From: Pseudomonas nitroreducens TX1
GTDB taxonomy: Bacteria > Pseudomonadota > Gammaproteobacteria > Pseudomonadales > Pseudomonadaceae
Reading direction: 5' to 3'
DNA: 64,000 nt
NCBI RefSeq assembly: GCF_000313755.1
Contig: NZ_AMZB01000116.1
Span: 1-64,000, forward strand
Part shown: positions 9,680 to 22,051 of the stretch, piece by piece
How positions within the stretch are numbered: position 1 is the first letter of the stretch
Layout of the letters: every line of letters starts with the position of its first letter
Program-made: the position numbers and the translations under genes
Notes under the pieces: model-generated
What the model saw: only the letters and a program-made list of their open reading frames with translations
What the model was told of the DNA's origin: nothing
Databases searched by the model: none

Positions 9680-10925
9680 AACGCAGGGCCTCCGCGGGCT
9701 GGGTGCGGGCCGCACGCCAGGCCGGATACAGGGTGGCGAAGAAACTCAGGATCAGCGCGGCGCTGCACACCAGGATCACGTCCTCGCTCATTAGTTGCGA
9801 AGGCAGGTAATCGATGAAATAGACGTCCGCGTTGAGGAATTTGTGGCCCAGCAGGCGCTCCAGCAGGGCGATGGCGGAGCTGACGTTGAGCGCCGCGAGG
9901 ATGCCCAGCACGCCGCCGATGAAGGTGCCGATGACGCCGATCACCGTGCCCTGCACCATGAATGTCGCCATGATCTGCCCCGGCGTGGCGCCCAGGGTGC
10001 GCAGGATGGCGATGTCGGCCTTCTTGTCGGTGACGACCATGACCAGGGTGGAAATGATGTTGAACGCGGCGACCGCGACAATCAGCAGCAGCAACAGGCC
10101 AATCATGGATTTTTCCATGCGGATCGCCTGGTACAGGTTGCCGTGGCTGCGGGTCCAGTCGCGGGCAAAATAGTCGTTGCCCTTCAGGGTTCGGGCGATT
10201 TCCCAGGCGGTACGCGGTGCCTGGAACAGATCGTCGAGCTTCAGGCGCAGCCCTTCGACCTGGCCTTCCTTGAGACGGCGCATGCGGGCTGCGTCGTCGA
10301 TGTGGACCATGGCGACGTAGCCGTCCAGCTCACCGGCGCCGACGTGGAAGGTTCCCACAACGGTAAAGCGTTTCATGCGCGGGAACATGCCCGCCGGGGT
10401 GACCGAGACTTCCGGGGCGATGAAGGTGACCTTGTCCCCCAGCTTCACGCCGAGGTTCTTCGCCGCCTTGTCGCCGATCAGGATGCCGAACTCGCCAGGC
10501 TTGAGGCTCGAGAGCGAGCCCTCCTGGAAGAACTGGTCGATGATCGAGACCTTGCTCTCCTCGTTCGGGTCCACGGCGTTGATCAGCACCTTCTGCACCG
10601 TGCCGCCGGCGCTGAGAAGGCCCTGCATCTGGATGAAGGGTGCGACCTCCAGCACATTGGGGTGCTGGGTCTTGATCTGCCCGGCGATACCCTGCCAGTC
10701 GGAGATGGGCTGGTAGGACTCGACCGTGGCGTGGGGCACCATGCCCAGCACGCGGGTGCGCATCTCGTGGTCGAAGCCGTTCATCACCGAGAGCACCACG
10801 ATCATCACCACGACGCCCAGCGCGAGGCCGATCATGGAGGTGAGCGAGATGAAGGAAACGAAGTGGCTGCGGCGTTTGGCGCGTGTGTAGCGCGTTCCGA
10901 TGTAGACGGAAAGGGGTCTGAACAT
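9672..10925 (-). CDS. lolC: Lipoprotein-releasing system permease (LolC/LolE family)
   Basis: A 417-residue permease with the same layout as the gene at 7722-8969: first helix after [18 protein letters not shown], periplasmic domain to about residue 265, and three FtsX-type helices. It is the first gene of the permease-lolD-permease operon, which begins about 125 bases from the divergent PilZ gene. The assignment to LolC rather than LolE rests on position only. Confidence 0.93.
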   Translation of the reverse strand: MFRPLSVYIGTRYTRAKRRSHFVSFISLTSMIGLALGVVVMIVVLSVMNGFDHEMRTRVLGMVPHATVESYQPISDWQGIAGQIKTQHPNVLEVAPFIQMQGLLSAGGTVQKVLINAVDPNEESKVSIIDQFFQEGSLSSLKPGEFGILIGDKAAKNLGVKLGDKVTFIAPEVSVTPAGMFPRMKRFTVVGTFHVGAGELDGYVAMVHIDDAARMRRLKEGQVEGLRLKLDDLFQAPRTAWEIARTLKGNDYFARDWTRSHGNLYQAIRMEKSMIGLLLLLIVAVAAFNIISTLVMVVTDKKADIAILRTLGATPGQIMATFMVQGTVIGVIGTFIGGVLGILAALNVSSAIALLERLLGHKFLNADVYFIDYLPSQLMSEDVILVCSAALILSFFATLYPAWRAARTQPAEALRYE

Positions 10926-11049
10926 GTGGGGCCGAATGAGAAGGTGAAGAGTGCGTCGGGCGTCAGTTCCATCTGGCGTGCGACTTCCGTGTGGCGAGGC
11001 TCGGCAGGCGGCTTTACACTCAGACCATCACTGCCGCCGTGGGTTCGCC

Positions 11050-11625
11050 ATGTCCACTCCAGACGCGGATGACCGCCGCGAATACTATCGTATTGAAGAC
11101 ACGCTCGCATTGGAATTTCGCCCGCTGCGCGAGGACGAAATCCAGTCGCAAGAAGTGCTTCAGGATGATTCCGCGCTGTTCAATCTGCTCAGCGACCTGC
11201 ACCTGACCGACTTCGAGTCGCAACACCTGCTGCGGCATATCAATGAGCGCGACCGCCCGCTGGCCAGCTACCTGAAGGTGATGAACAAGCGCATCGACCT
11301 GATCGCCCAGGCCCTGACCCAGAGCCTGCTCAGCGAGATCGGCCCGGCACGCAAGGTGACGCTGTCCGAAGGCGGCATCGATTTCCGCGACGCGCAGCCA
11401 CTGCCTGTCGGCCAGGACCTGGCGATGAAGATCGTCCTGCTGCCCCACGGCCTGGGCCTGCTGCTGCGTGCCAAGGTCACCCACTGCCAGCAGCAGACCG
11501 AGGGGGATTACGAGATCGGCACCGAATTCGAGATGCTCGGCGATGCCCCGCGCCAGTTGCTGGCCCGCCACATCCTTCAGCGCCAGGCATCGGAACGTCG
11601 TCAGGCCAAGGCCCGCGAAGAATGA
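11050..11625 (+). CDS. PilZ-domain protein, likely c-di-GMP binding
   Basis: A 191-residue protein starting MSTPDADDRREYYR. REYYR fits the RxxxR half of the PilZ c-di-GMP signature. The second half, normally D/NxSxxG, reads TLSEGG, so its first residue is Thr rather than Asp or Asn. The PilZ fold is therefore likely, but nucleotide binding may be altered. An upstream in-frame ATG at 10951 is rejected because the added residues run into the divergent lolC promoter region and do not resemble the family. It overlaps or abuts a small secreted-protein gene and a phosphodiesterase gene downstream. Confidence 0.85.
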   Translation: MSTPDADDRREYYRIEDTLALEFRPLREDEIQSQEVLQDDSALFNLLSDLHLTDFESQHLLRHINERDRPLASYLKVMNKRIDLIAQALTQSLLSEIGPARKVTLSEGGIDFRDAQPLPVGQDLAMKIVLLPHGLGLLLRAKVTHCQQQTEGDYEIGTEFEMLGDAPRQLLARHILQRQASERRQAKAREE

Positions 11626-11639
11626 CCCCAGGGAAATCC

Positions 11640-11954
11640 ATGCGCCATCTGCTGCTCCTGTTGAGCCTTGTCACTCCGCTGCCACTGCTGGCGGATACCC
11701 TCTCGATACCCGTGGGCGCCCAGGGCGACCCGCACATCGTGCTGCCGGCCCGAGGCGAGAGCCAGAAGGCCGTGCTGGAGCGCTTTGGCCTGCCGGACGA
11801 AGAGCACCCGGCGGTGGGCAAACCGCCTATCTCGCGCTGGGACTACCGCGAATTCAGCGTCTATTTCGAAAGCGGGGTGGTGGTCGATGCCGTCCGCCAG
11901 CACCGCTCGCAATACCTCAAAGACCTCCCACCGACTCCCAAGGAGCCCCAGTGA
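11640..11954 (+). CDS. Small secreted protein of unknown function
   Basis: A 104-residue protein with a clear signal peptide (MRHLLLLLSLVTPLPLLA, cleavage near residue 18). The mature part holds a GLPDEEHPAVG segment and ISRWDYREFSVYFE followed by VVVDAVRQHR. I recognise no catalytic motif; it resembles small periplasmic proteins annotated next to the glycerophosphodiesterase in other pseudomonads. ATG 11640 has AGGGA upstream; ATG 11622 overlaps the preceding stop and is a possible alternative. The stop overlaps the next GTG. Confidence 0.75.
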   Translation: MRHLLLLLSLVTPLPLLADTLSIPVGAQGDPHIVLPARGESQKAVLERFGLPDEEHPAVGKPPISRWDYREFSVYFESGVVVDAVRQHRSQYLKDLPPTPKEPQ

Positions 11955-12673
11955 CTCTGATCTATGGCCATCGCGGCGCCAAAGGCGAAGCACCGGAAAA
12001 CACCCTGAACAGCTTCCTGCGCTGCCTGGAACATGGCGTGAAACGCTGTGAACTGGACCTGCACCTGTCCAGGGATGGCGAGCTGATGGTGATTCACGAC
12101 CCGACGCTCAAGCGCACCACCGGCCGGCGCGGCAAGGTATCCGAGCAACTGGCGGACGATCTGGTGAGCATGGACGCCCGCGACGGCGGTCCGGGCTGGG
12201 TGCGCCCCTGCCCCATCCCGCGCCTGGCGGAACTGTTCGAGCGCTGCGAGTTCGAGCACTGGCAGCTGGAGGTGAAAAGCGCATCGAAGGATCGTGCCAG
12301 CCGCACGGTGCAAGCGATCCACCAATTGGTGGGCCGTTTCGGCCTGCGCGACCGGATCACCGTGACCTCGAGTTCACGCACCGTGCTGCGCGCACTGGAG
12401 GAGCTGGCGCCGGAACTGTCGCGCGGGCTGGTGGCGGAATACGCCTGGCTCGACCCATTGAAGGTCGCCGCGCATTACGGCTGTGACCTGCTGGCGCTGA
12501 ACTGGATGCTGTGCACCCCGGAGCGCTTGCTGAAAGCGCAGAAGCAGGGACTGCATGTGTCGGTCTGGACGGTCAACGAGCCGGCACTGATGCGCCGGCT
12601 CGCCGATTTTGGCGTGGATAGCCTGATCACAGACTTTCCCGGTTTGGCCACTGCCACGATCGGGAATCGCTGA
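11951..12673 (+). CDS. Glycerophosphodiester phosphodiesterase
   Basis: A 240-residue GDPD-family TIM-barrel enzyme without a signal peptide, so probably the cytoplasmic UgpQ-like type. It hydrolyses glycerophosphodiesters to glycerol 3-phosphate and an alcohol. GHRGAKGEAPENT at residues 6-18 holds the catalytic His and metal ligands, ELDLHLSRDGELMVIHD holds further ligands and the second His. The start is GTG within GTGA overlapping the upstream stop. The frame extends far upstream but only as antisense-like sequence. Confidence 0.93.
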   Translation: MTLIYGHRGAKGEAPENTLNSFLRCLEHGVKRCELDLHLSRDGELMVIHDPTLKRTTGRRGKVSEQLADDLVSMDARDGGPGWVRPCPIPRLAELFERCEFEHWQLEVKSASKDRASRTVQAIHQLVGRFGLRDRITVTSSSRTVLRALEELAPELSRGLVAEYAWLDPLKVAAHYGCDLLALNWMLCTPERLLKAQKQGLHVSVWTVNEPALMRRLADFGVDSLITDFPGLATATIGNR

Positions 12674-12682
12674 GCAGGTTCC

Positions 12683-12716
12683 CCCCGACCGGCTCAGGCC
12701 GCCGGTCGGGGTATTT
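12683..12716. terminator. Hairpin between convergent phosphodiesterase and sthA
   Basis: CCCCGACCGGC and GCCGGTCGGGG form an 11-bp stem with a 7-base loop, followed on the plus strand by TATTT. It ends at the sthA stop codon. Confidence 0.75.
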
Positions 12717-14110
12717 CAAAAAATCCGGTTCAGGCCGTCGAACGCCGCAACGCGGTAGGCTTCGGCCATGGTCGGATAGTTGAAGGTGGTGTTGACGAAG
12801 TACTTCAGGGTGTTCAGCTCGCCCGGCTGATTCATGATCGCCTGGCCGATGTGGACGATCTCCGAGGCCTGGTCGCCGAAACAGTGCACCCCGAGGATTT
12901 CCAGGGTGTCGCGGTGGAACAGGATCTTCAGCATGCCCACCGGCTCGTTGGAGATCTGCGCGCGAGCCATGCCCTTGAAGAAGGCCTTGCCCACTTCGTA
13001 GGGAATCTTCGCCACGGTCAGCTCCTGCTCGTTCTTGCCGATGGAGCTGATCTCCGGAATGGTGTAGATGCCGGTCGGCACGTCGTTCACGAAGCGCCAG
13101 CCATCGTGCTCGACGATGTTGCCGGCGGCCGAACGCCCCTGGTCGTAGGCAGCGCTGGCCAGGCTCGGCCAGCCGATCACGTCACCCGCGGCGTAGATGT
13201 TCGACACCGAGGTCCGGTAGTTCTCATCCGTCTCGATCTGGCCACGGCTGTTGACCTTGATGCCGATGTTCTCCAGGCCCAGGCGGTCGGTGTTGCCGGT
13301 GCGGCCATTGCACCACAGCAGGGCGTCTGCCTTGATCTTCTTGCCCGACTTCAGATGCAGGATCACCCCGTTGTCCAAGCCCTCGACGCGCTCGTAATCC
13401 TCGTTGTGACGGATCAGCACGTTGTTGTTGCGCAGGTGGTAGCTCAGCGCGTCGGAGATTTCGTCGTCGAGGAAGCTCAGCAGTTGGTCGCGGGTGTCGA
13501 TCAGGTCTACCAGCACACCCAAGCCACTGAAGATCGAGGCGTACTCGCAGCCGATCACGCCGGCTCCGTAGATGATCAGGCGGCGCGGAGTGTGGCTCAG
13601 GGACAGGATGGTGTCGCTGTCGTAGACGCGCGGGTGGTTGAAGTTGATGTCCGAGGGGCGATACGGGCGCGAACCGGTGGCGATGACGAACTGGTCGGCC
13701 ACCAGGCGCTCGACGGCGCCGCTGGGGGTGACGACTTCAACGGTGCGTTCATCGACGAAACTGGCGGTGCCGTTGAACATGTCGATGCGGTTGCGCGCGT
13801 AGTAGCCGGTGCGCGAGGAAACCTGCTTGGAGATCACCCGCTCGGCGCTTTTCAGCACGTCCGGGAAGGAGAACCAGCGCGGCTCGCCGATCTGGCGGAA
13901 CATCGGGTTGGTGTTGAACTCGATGATCTGCTTCACCGAGTGACGCAGCGCCTTGGACGGGATGGTACCCAGGTGCGTGCAGTTGCCGCCGACCACGCGA
14001 CGGCTGTCCACCACCGCCAGCTTGCGCCCGTACTTGGAGGCGTTCATCGCTGCCCCCTCGCCTGCCGGGCCCGTGCCGAGAATCACCACGTCGTAGTTGT
14101 AGACAGCCAT
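12716..14110 (-). CDS. sthA: Soluble pyridine nucleotide transhydrogenase SthA
   Basis: A 464-residue FAD-dependent enzyme that exchanges hydride between NADPH and NAD+. GTGPAGEG near residue 10 binds [15 protein letters not shown] near 180 binds the nicotinamide nucleotide, and YAAGDVIG near 306 contacts FAD. The usual disulfide of this family is missing: [13 protein letters not shown] keeps one Cys, with Thr where the second would be, as is typical of SthA. The chosen ATG (14110) gives MAVYNYDVV; the longer frame adds 21 residues without a match to the family. Confidence 0.96.
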   Translation of the reverse strand: MAVYNYDVVILGTGPAGEGAAMNASKYGRKLAVVDSRRVVGGNCTHLGTIPSKALRHSVKQIIEFNTNPMFRQIGEPRWFSFPDVLKSAERVISKQVSSRTGYYARNRIDMFNGTASFVDERTVEVVTPSGAVERLVADQFVIATGSRPYRPSDINFNHPRVYDSDTILSLSHTPRRLIIYGAGVIGCEYASIFSGLGVLVDLIDTRDQLLSFLDDEISDALSYHLRNNNVLIRHNEDYERVEGLDNGVILHLKSGKKIKADALLWCNGRTGNTDRLGLENIGIKVNSRGQIETDENYRTSVSNIYAAGDVIGWPSLASAAYDQGRSAAGNIVEHDGWRFVNDVPTGIYTIPEISSIGKNEQELTVAKIPYEVGKAFFKGMARAQISNEPVGMLKILFHRDTLEILGVHCFGDQASEIVHIGQAIMNQPGELNTLKYFVNTTFNYPTMAEAYRVAAFDGLNRIF

Positions 14111-14207
14111 GCGTACTCCTTCAGAACAGGCCGGGACGCTCGCTTGGTGCTCCCGGCAGAACCCCGGCACCACATGCGCCGAGGCGGATCGAAATCATTG
14201 GCGCAGC

Positions 14208-14324
14208 TTAGCCCTGCGGCAAAAGGCTGCACATTAGCGCTTGGTCGGCAGGTAGGCGAATTTTGCCGCCACTACATGCCGTTGCCACCGTTGCGAGTGC
14301 CATCATGCCCGCCGAAGCTTTCAT
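14208..14324 (-). CDS. Possible 38-residue lipoprotein-like peptide coupled to apbE
   Basis: A short frame starts in ATGA overlapping the apbE stop and ends at 14208. It encodes MKASAGMMALATVATAC followed by SGGKIRLPADQALM and a short tail. A lysine near the N-terminus, a hydrophobic stretch and ATAC look like a lipoprotein signal with the modified Cys at 17. The overlap with apbE favours translation by coupling, but so short a frame may be chance. It is not NqrM, which has several conserved cysteines. Confidence 0.35.
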   Translation of the reverse strand: MKASAGMMALATVATACSGGKIRLPADQALMCSLLPQG

Positions 14325-15340
14325 TCGGGCGACGGAAACAGCGCTTCGAAACGCGTCGTCGCGCGGGTCACGAAACCCTCGCCCTGGCGCACGATAAAGA
14401 ACGCCGCCAGCCCATTGCGCTCGGCAAAGGTATAGCCCTCCTCCGGCCCCAGCACCATCAGCAGGGTCGACAGACCATCGGCGCGCAGCGCCTGGCCTTC
14501 CGCCACGGTGACCGCCGCCAGCGCATGGCGCACCGGCGCACCGGTGCGCGGATCGAAGGTGTGCGAATAGCGCTGCCCCCCCTCTTCGAAATAGTTGCGG
14601 TAGTCGCCGGAGGTGGACAGGCCGATGCCGTCCAGCGCCACCGAGCGCTCCACCTGCCGCTCGCGCTCGCCGCTGGGCACTTCCAGGGCGATGCGCCAGG
14701 GCGTGCCATCGGGCTTGTGGCCCACGGCCTTGAGTTCTCCGGTGATTTCCACCAGGTAATCGGTCAGGCCCAAATCGGCCAGACGCGCACTGACCTGATC
14801 CACCGCGTAGCCGGCGACGATGCTGTCGAAGTCCAGCTGCGCGTCGACGTCCTTGCACAACTGATCACCGTCCAGACGCAGATGCTGATGGCCGACGCGG
14901 GCTCGCTCGCGCTCCAGCGCAGCGGCATCGGGCACCTTCTCGCTGCGCGACTGCGGGCCAAAGCCCCAGAGGTTCATCAGCGGCTCGACGCTGAGGTCGA
15001 AGGCGCCGCCACTCTGCAGGGAAAGCTGTTCGCCGTAGCGCCAGAGCGTCAGCATGTCCGCCGGCAAGGCCATGCAGGCGCCGGCGGGCAAGGCGTTGAA
15101 GCGGGACACCTCGGAGTCGTCGCGGTAGGTGGAGAACTGCTCTTCCAGGCTCGCCAGGATCGCGTCGACCTCGGCCTTGAGCTTGGCTGAATCCGGCGAC
15201 TTGCCAGTCGGCACGAACTGCACCGTGTAGCTGCTGCCCATGGTCGGCCCGCCGAAGCGCTCGACGGATTGCCCGCAGCCGCTCAGGGCTGCCAGAACCA
15301 GCACTATCAACAGGCTTGCACGGGACAAGGTCATCTCCAT
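14321..15340 (-). CDS. apbE: FAD:protein FMN transferase ApbE (lipoprotein)
   Basis: ApbE covalently attaches FMN to Thr or Ser of target flavoproteins such as NqrB, NqrC and RnfG, on the periplasmic side. The protein has a lipoprotein signal ending LSGC near residue 21, GGPTMGSSYTV, GGAFDLSVEPLMNLWGFGP, and the C-terminal SHTFDPRTGAPV motif. ATG 15340 and ATG 15334 are both possible. Normally pseudomonads of the P. aeruginosa type carry nqrA-F directly upstream; here aroP follows at once, so this apbE has no visible client in the window. Confidence 0.93.
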   Translation of the reverse strand: MEMTLSRASLLIVLVLAALSGCGQSVERFGGPTMGSSYTVQFVPTGKSPDSAKLKAEVDAILASLEEQFSTYRDDSEVSRFNALPAGACMALPADMLTLWRYGEQLSLQSGGAFDLSVEPLMNLWGFGPQSRSEKVPDAAALERERARVGHQHLRLDGDQLCKDVDAQLDFDSIVAGYAVDQVSARLADLGLTDYLVEITGELKAVGHKPDGTPWRIALEVPSGERERQVERSVALDGIGLSTSGDYRNYFEEGGQRYSHTFDPRTGAPVRHALAAVTVAEGQALRADGLSTLLMVLGPEEGYTFAERNGLAAFFIVRQGEGFVTRATTRFEALFPSPE

Positions 15341-15427
15341 CAGCCGCCAGGTGCGCGGCGCCGGGCATTCTACCGCAAGCAGCCGGCGCCACTGTTGCCA
15401 CTCTGGCAAAGGTGCATTACCCAAATA

Positions 15428-15451
15428 AAACGGGAGCCGAAGCTCCCGTTT
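15428..15451 (-). terminator. Terminator of aroP
   Basis: On the minus strand, AAACGGGAGC and GCTCCCGTTT pair in a 10-bp stem closed by a UUCG tetraloop, followed by TATTT. It lies between aroP and apbE. Confidence 0.85.
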
Positions 15452-15461
15452 CTCAATCGGC

Positions 15462-16859
15462 TCAGGCGTTGGCCTTGGCCGGGGTCTTGCGCTTGAACAG
15501 GTAGCACACCCCCATCAGTACTATCCACACCGGGATGGCGTACACCGACACGTCGATGCCCGGGATCTGCAGCATGATGCCGAGGATGAAGACCACGAAG
15601 GCCAGGCACAGCCAGTTGCCGAAGGGGTACCACAGCGCGCGGAAGAACGGCTGCACACCCTTGGCCGACATGGCCTTGCGGAACTTCATATGGGCCAGGC
15701 TGATCATCGCCCAGTTGATCACCAGCGCGGCGACCACCAGCGACATCAGCAGCTCCAGCGCCTGGTGCGGGATCACGTAGTTGACCACCACGCAGGCCAG
15801 GGTAATGAAGGCCGAGACACCGATGGCCAGCAGCGGCACGCCACGGTCATCGACCTTGGCGAAGGCACGCGGCGCATCGCCCTGTTCGGCTAGGCCGAAG
15901 AGCATGCGGCTGTTGCAGTACACGCAGCTGTTATAGACCGACAGCGCGGCGGTGAGCACCACGAAGTTCAGGATGTGCGCCGCATACTCGCTGCCCAGCA
16001 ACGAGAAGACCTTCACGAACGGACTGCCGCTGTAGGGATCGCCGGCGCTGTTGATGCTCTGCAGCAGGGCATCCCAGGGGTACAGCGAGAGCAGAACGGC
16101 CAGGGCTCCGATATAGAAGATCAGGATCCGGTAGATGACCTGGTTGATCGCCTTGGGAATCACCTTCTTCGGCTCGGCGGCTTCGGCGGCGGTGATACCG
16201 ACCAGTTCCAGGCCTCCGAAGGAGAACATGATGATCGCCAGGACCATGATCAGCCCCTTCCAGCCATTGGGGAAGAAGCCGCCATGGGTCCACAGATTGC
16301 TCACCGAGGCCTGCGGACCGCCGGCACCGCTGACCAGCAGCCAGACGCCCAGCAGGATCATGCCGATGATGGCAACGACCTTGATGATCGCGAACCAGAA
16401 CTCGGTCTCGCCGAACGCCTTCACGTTGAACAGGTTGATGGCGTTGATCAGGACGAAGAACACCGCTGCCGTCGCCCAGGTCGGGAAATTCGGCCACCAG
16501 AACTGGATGTACTTGCCGACCGCGGTCAGCTCCGACATGCCCACCAGAATGTAGAGCACCCAATAGTTCCAGCCGGACATGAAGCCGGCGAAACCGCCCC
16601 AGTATTTGTGCGCGAAATGGCTGAAGGAGCCGGCAACGGGCTCCTCGACGATCATCTCGCCCAGCTGGCGCATGATCAGGAAGGCGATGAAGCCGCCGAT
16701 GGCGTAGCCGAGGATCATCGACGGGCCGGCGGATTGCAGGACGCCGGCAGAGCCCAGGAACAGGCCGGTACCGATGGCGCCGCCGAGGGCGATCAGCTGG
16801 ATATGGCGGTTCTTCAGGCCGCGCTTCAGCTCGCCTTCATGCAGATGTTGTCCATCCAT
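15462..16859 (-). CDS. aroP: Aromatic amino acid permease AroP
   Basis: A 465-residue APC-superfamily permease with 12 predicted helices. It begins MDGQHLHEGELKRGLKNRHIQ and continues with the substrate-site segment GGAIGTGLFLGSA, typical of AroP/PheP transporters that import Phe, Tyr and Trp with protons. The sequence matches my memory of AroP more closely than GabP or CycA, but substrate choice among close relatives cannot be settled by eye. It has its own terminator. Confidence 0.9.
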   Translation of the reverse strand: MDGQHLHEGELKRGLKNRHIQLIALGGAIGTGLFLGSAGVLQSAGPSMILGYAIGGFIAFLIMRQLGEMIVEEPVAGSFSHFAHKYWGGFAGFMSGWNYWVLYILVGMSELTAVGKYIQFWWPNFPTWATAAVFFVLINAINLFNVKAFGETEFWFAIIKVVAIIGMILLGVWLLVSGAGGPQASVSNLWTHGGFFPNGWKGLIMVLAIIMFSFGGLELVGITAAEAAEPKKVIPKAINQVIYRILIFYIGALAVLLSLYPWDALLQSINSAGDPYSGSPFVKVFSLLGSEYAAHILNFVVLTAALSVYNSCVYCNSRMLFGLAEQGDAPRAFAKVDDRGVPLLAIGVSAFITLACVVVNYVIPHQALELLMSLVVAALVINWAMISLAHMKFRKAMSAKGVQPFFRALWYPFGNWLCLAFVVFILGIMLQIPGIDVSVYAIPVWIVLMGVCYLFKRKTPAKANA

Positions 16860-16924
16860 TTGAAGTCTTTCCAGGTTCGGGAATTGGCAGATTTTATTGA
16901 TGTTTTATGGGGGTGCCACTAACG

Positions 16925-16953
16925 AAAAACGGGAGCCCGAGAGCTCCCGTTTT
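16925..16953 (-). terminator. Terminator of the GAPDH gene
   Basis: AAAACGGGAGC and GCTCCCGTTTT form an 11-bp stem with a 6-base loop; on the minus strand it ends in a U-rich tail. It lies 16 bases beyond the gap stop. The stem sequence is nearly the same as that of the aroP terminator. Confidence 0.85.
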
Positions 16954-16968
16954 CCTGATCCGCCTGAA

Positions 16969-18417
16969 TCAGCGCGGGAAAGCCGGCGGGTTGACGCCAG
17001 CCATGTCTTCCATCACGCGGACGACCTGGCAGCTGTAGCCGAACTCGTTGTCGTACCACACGTAGAGGACGACGCGGTTGTCGTTGGCGATGGTCGCCTC
17101 GGCATCAACCACGCCCGCATGGCGGGAGCCGACGAAGTCGGTGGAAACCACTTCCTGGGAAGCGACGAAGTCGATCTGCTTCTGCAGGTCCGAGTGCATG
17201 GCCATCTGGCGCAGGTACTCGTTGATCTCTTCGCGGGTGGTGGCCTTTTCCAGATTCAGGTTGAGGATGGCCATAGAGACGTTCGGCGTCGGAACGCGGA
17301 TGGCGTTGCCGGTCAGCTTGCCCTTGAGCACCGGCAGAGCCTTGGCTGCGGCGGTAGCGGCGCCAGTCTCGGTGATGACCATGTTCAGCGGCGCGGCGCG
17401 GCCGCGACGGCTGCCCTTGTGGAAGTTGTCGATCAGGTTCTGGTCGTTGGTGAACGAGTGAACGGTTTCGACGTGGCCGTTGACGATGCCGTACTGGTCG
17501 TTGACCGCCTTCAGCACCGGCACGATGGCGTTGGTGGTGCAGGACGCGGCGGAAACGATCTTGTCGTCAGCAGTGATGTCGCCATGGTTGATGCCATGCA
17601 CGACGTTCTTCAGCGCACCCTTGCCCGGAGCGGTCAGGATCACGCGATCGATGCCCGGGCACTTCAGGTGCTGGCCCAGGCCTTCGGCGTCACGCCACTT
17701 GCCAGTGTTGTCGACCAGCAGGGCTTTCTTGATGCCGTACTGGGTGTAGTCGATCGACGCCGGGTCGTTGGAGTAGATCACCTGGATCAGGTTGCCGTTG
17801 GCAGTGATCGTGTTGTGCTCTTCATCGATGGTGATGGTGCCATCGAACGGACCGTGCACGGAGTCGCGGCGCAGCAGGCTGGCGCGCTTGACCAGATCGT
17901 TGTCGGCGCCCTTGCGGACGACGATGGCGCGCAGGCGCAGGCCGTCGCCGCCGCCGGTCTTCTCGATGAGGATGCGTGCCAGCAGGCGGCCGATCCGACC
18001 GAAGCCGTACAGGACGACGTCGGTGCCTTCGCGGGCCCCGCCGTTCTGCTTGCCGACCACGTCGGCCAGCTCGTCCTTGGTGAACTGCTCGATGCTGCGG
18101 CCATTACCTTCGGTCTTGAACTTGGCAACCATCTTGCCCAGGTCTACCGAGGCGGCGCCCAGCTTGAGCTCGCTCATCGCCTTGAGGATCGGGAAAGTGT
18201 CGTGAACCGACAGCCCGCCTTCTTCGGCCAGGCGGTGACGGGCGAAGCGGTGCGCTTTGAGGATCGCGATCACCGAACGGTTGATCAGGCCACGGCCGTA
18301 GATCGAGGTCACCACGTTGTTGTTACGGTACAGCTGACCGATCAGCGGAATCATGGCTTCCGCGAGGGCTTCACGATCGATCCACTCACCGAGACACTGG
18401 TCGGGCTTCTGGGTCAC
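16969..18417 (-). CDS. gap: Glyceraldehyde-3-phosphate dehydrogenase with N-terminal extension
   Basis: A 482-residue GAPDH that is about 150 residues longer than the usual enzyme. The Rossmann motif GFGRIGRLLARIL begins at residue 138, and the catalytic Cys is Cys293 in SAASCTTNAIVP. Residues 1-130 form an extension starting MTQKPDQCLGEW that is shared with the PA3001-type enzymes of pseudomonads, so it is not an artefact. I chose GTG 18417 because GGAAGG lies nine bases upstream; ATG 18435 would add six residues. It is divergent from mfd. Confidence 0.92.
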   Translation of the reverse strand: MTQKPDQCLGEWIDREALAEAMIPLIGQLYRNNNVVTSIYGRGLINRSVIAILKAHRFARHRLAEEGGLSVHDTFPILKAMSELKLGAASVDLGKMVAKFKTEGNGRSIEQFTKDELADVVGKQNGGAREGTDVVLYGFGRIGRLLARILIEKTGGGDGLRLRAIVVRKGADNDLVKRASLLRRDSVHGPFDGTITIDEEHNTITANGNLIQVIYSNDPASIDYTQYGIKKALLVDNTGKWRDAEGLGQHLKCPGIDRVILTAPGKGALKNVVHGINHGDITADDKIVSAASCTTNAIVPVLKAVNDQYGIVNGHVETVHSFTNDQNLIDNFHKGSRRGRAAPLNMVITETGAATAAAKALPVLKGKLTGNAIRVPTPNVSMAILNLNLEKATTREEINEYLRQMAMHSDLQKQIDFVASQEVVSTDFVGSRHAGVVDAEATIANDNRVVLYVWYDNEFGYSCQVVRVMEDMAGVNPPAFPR

Positions 18418-18575
18418 GGGCAATACCTTCCACATGTAGGAGAAGAAAAAAGGGGCTACATTATGACGGCGCGAACAATCGCCGGCAATCCGCAGCGGTC
18501 GTATGACTGACATCCGTCAATCGGGATAGTTACAATCCGATGGGTCAAATTCCTCGACCGGAGCCACGACTGCCC

Positions 18576-22040
<3,465 letters not shown>

Positions 22041-22051
22041 GGACCCTGTGC

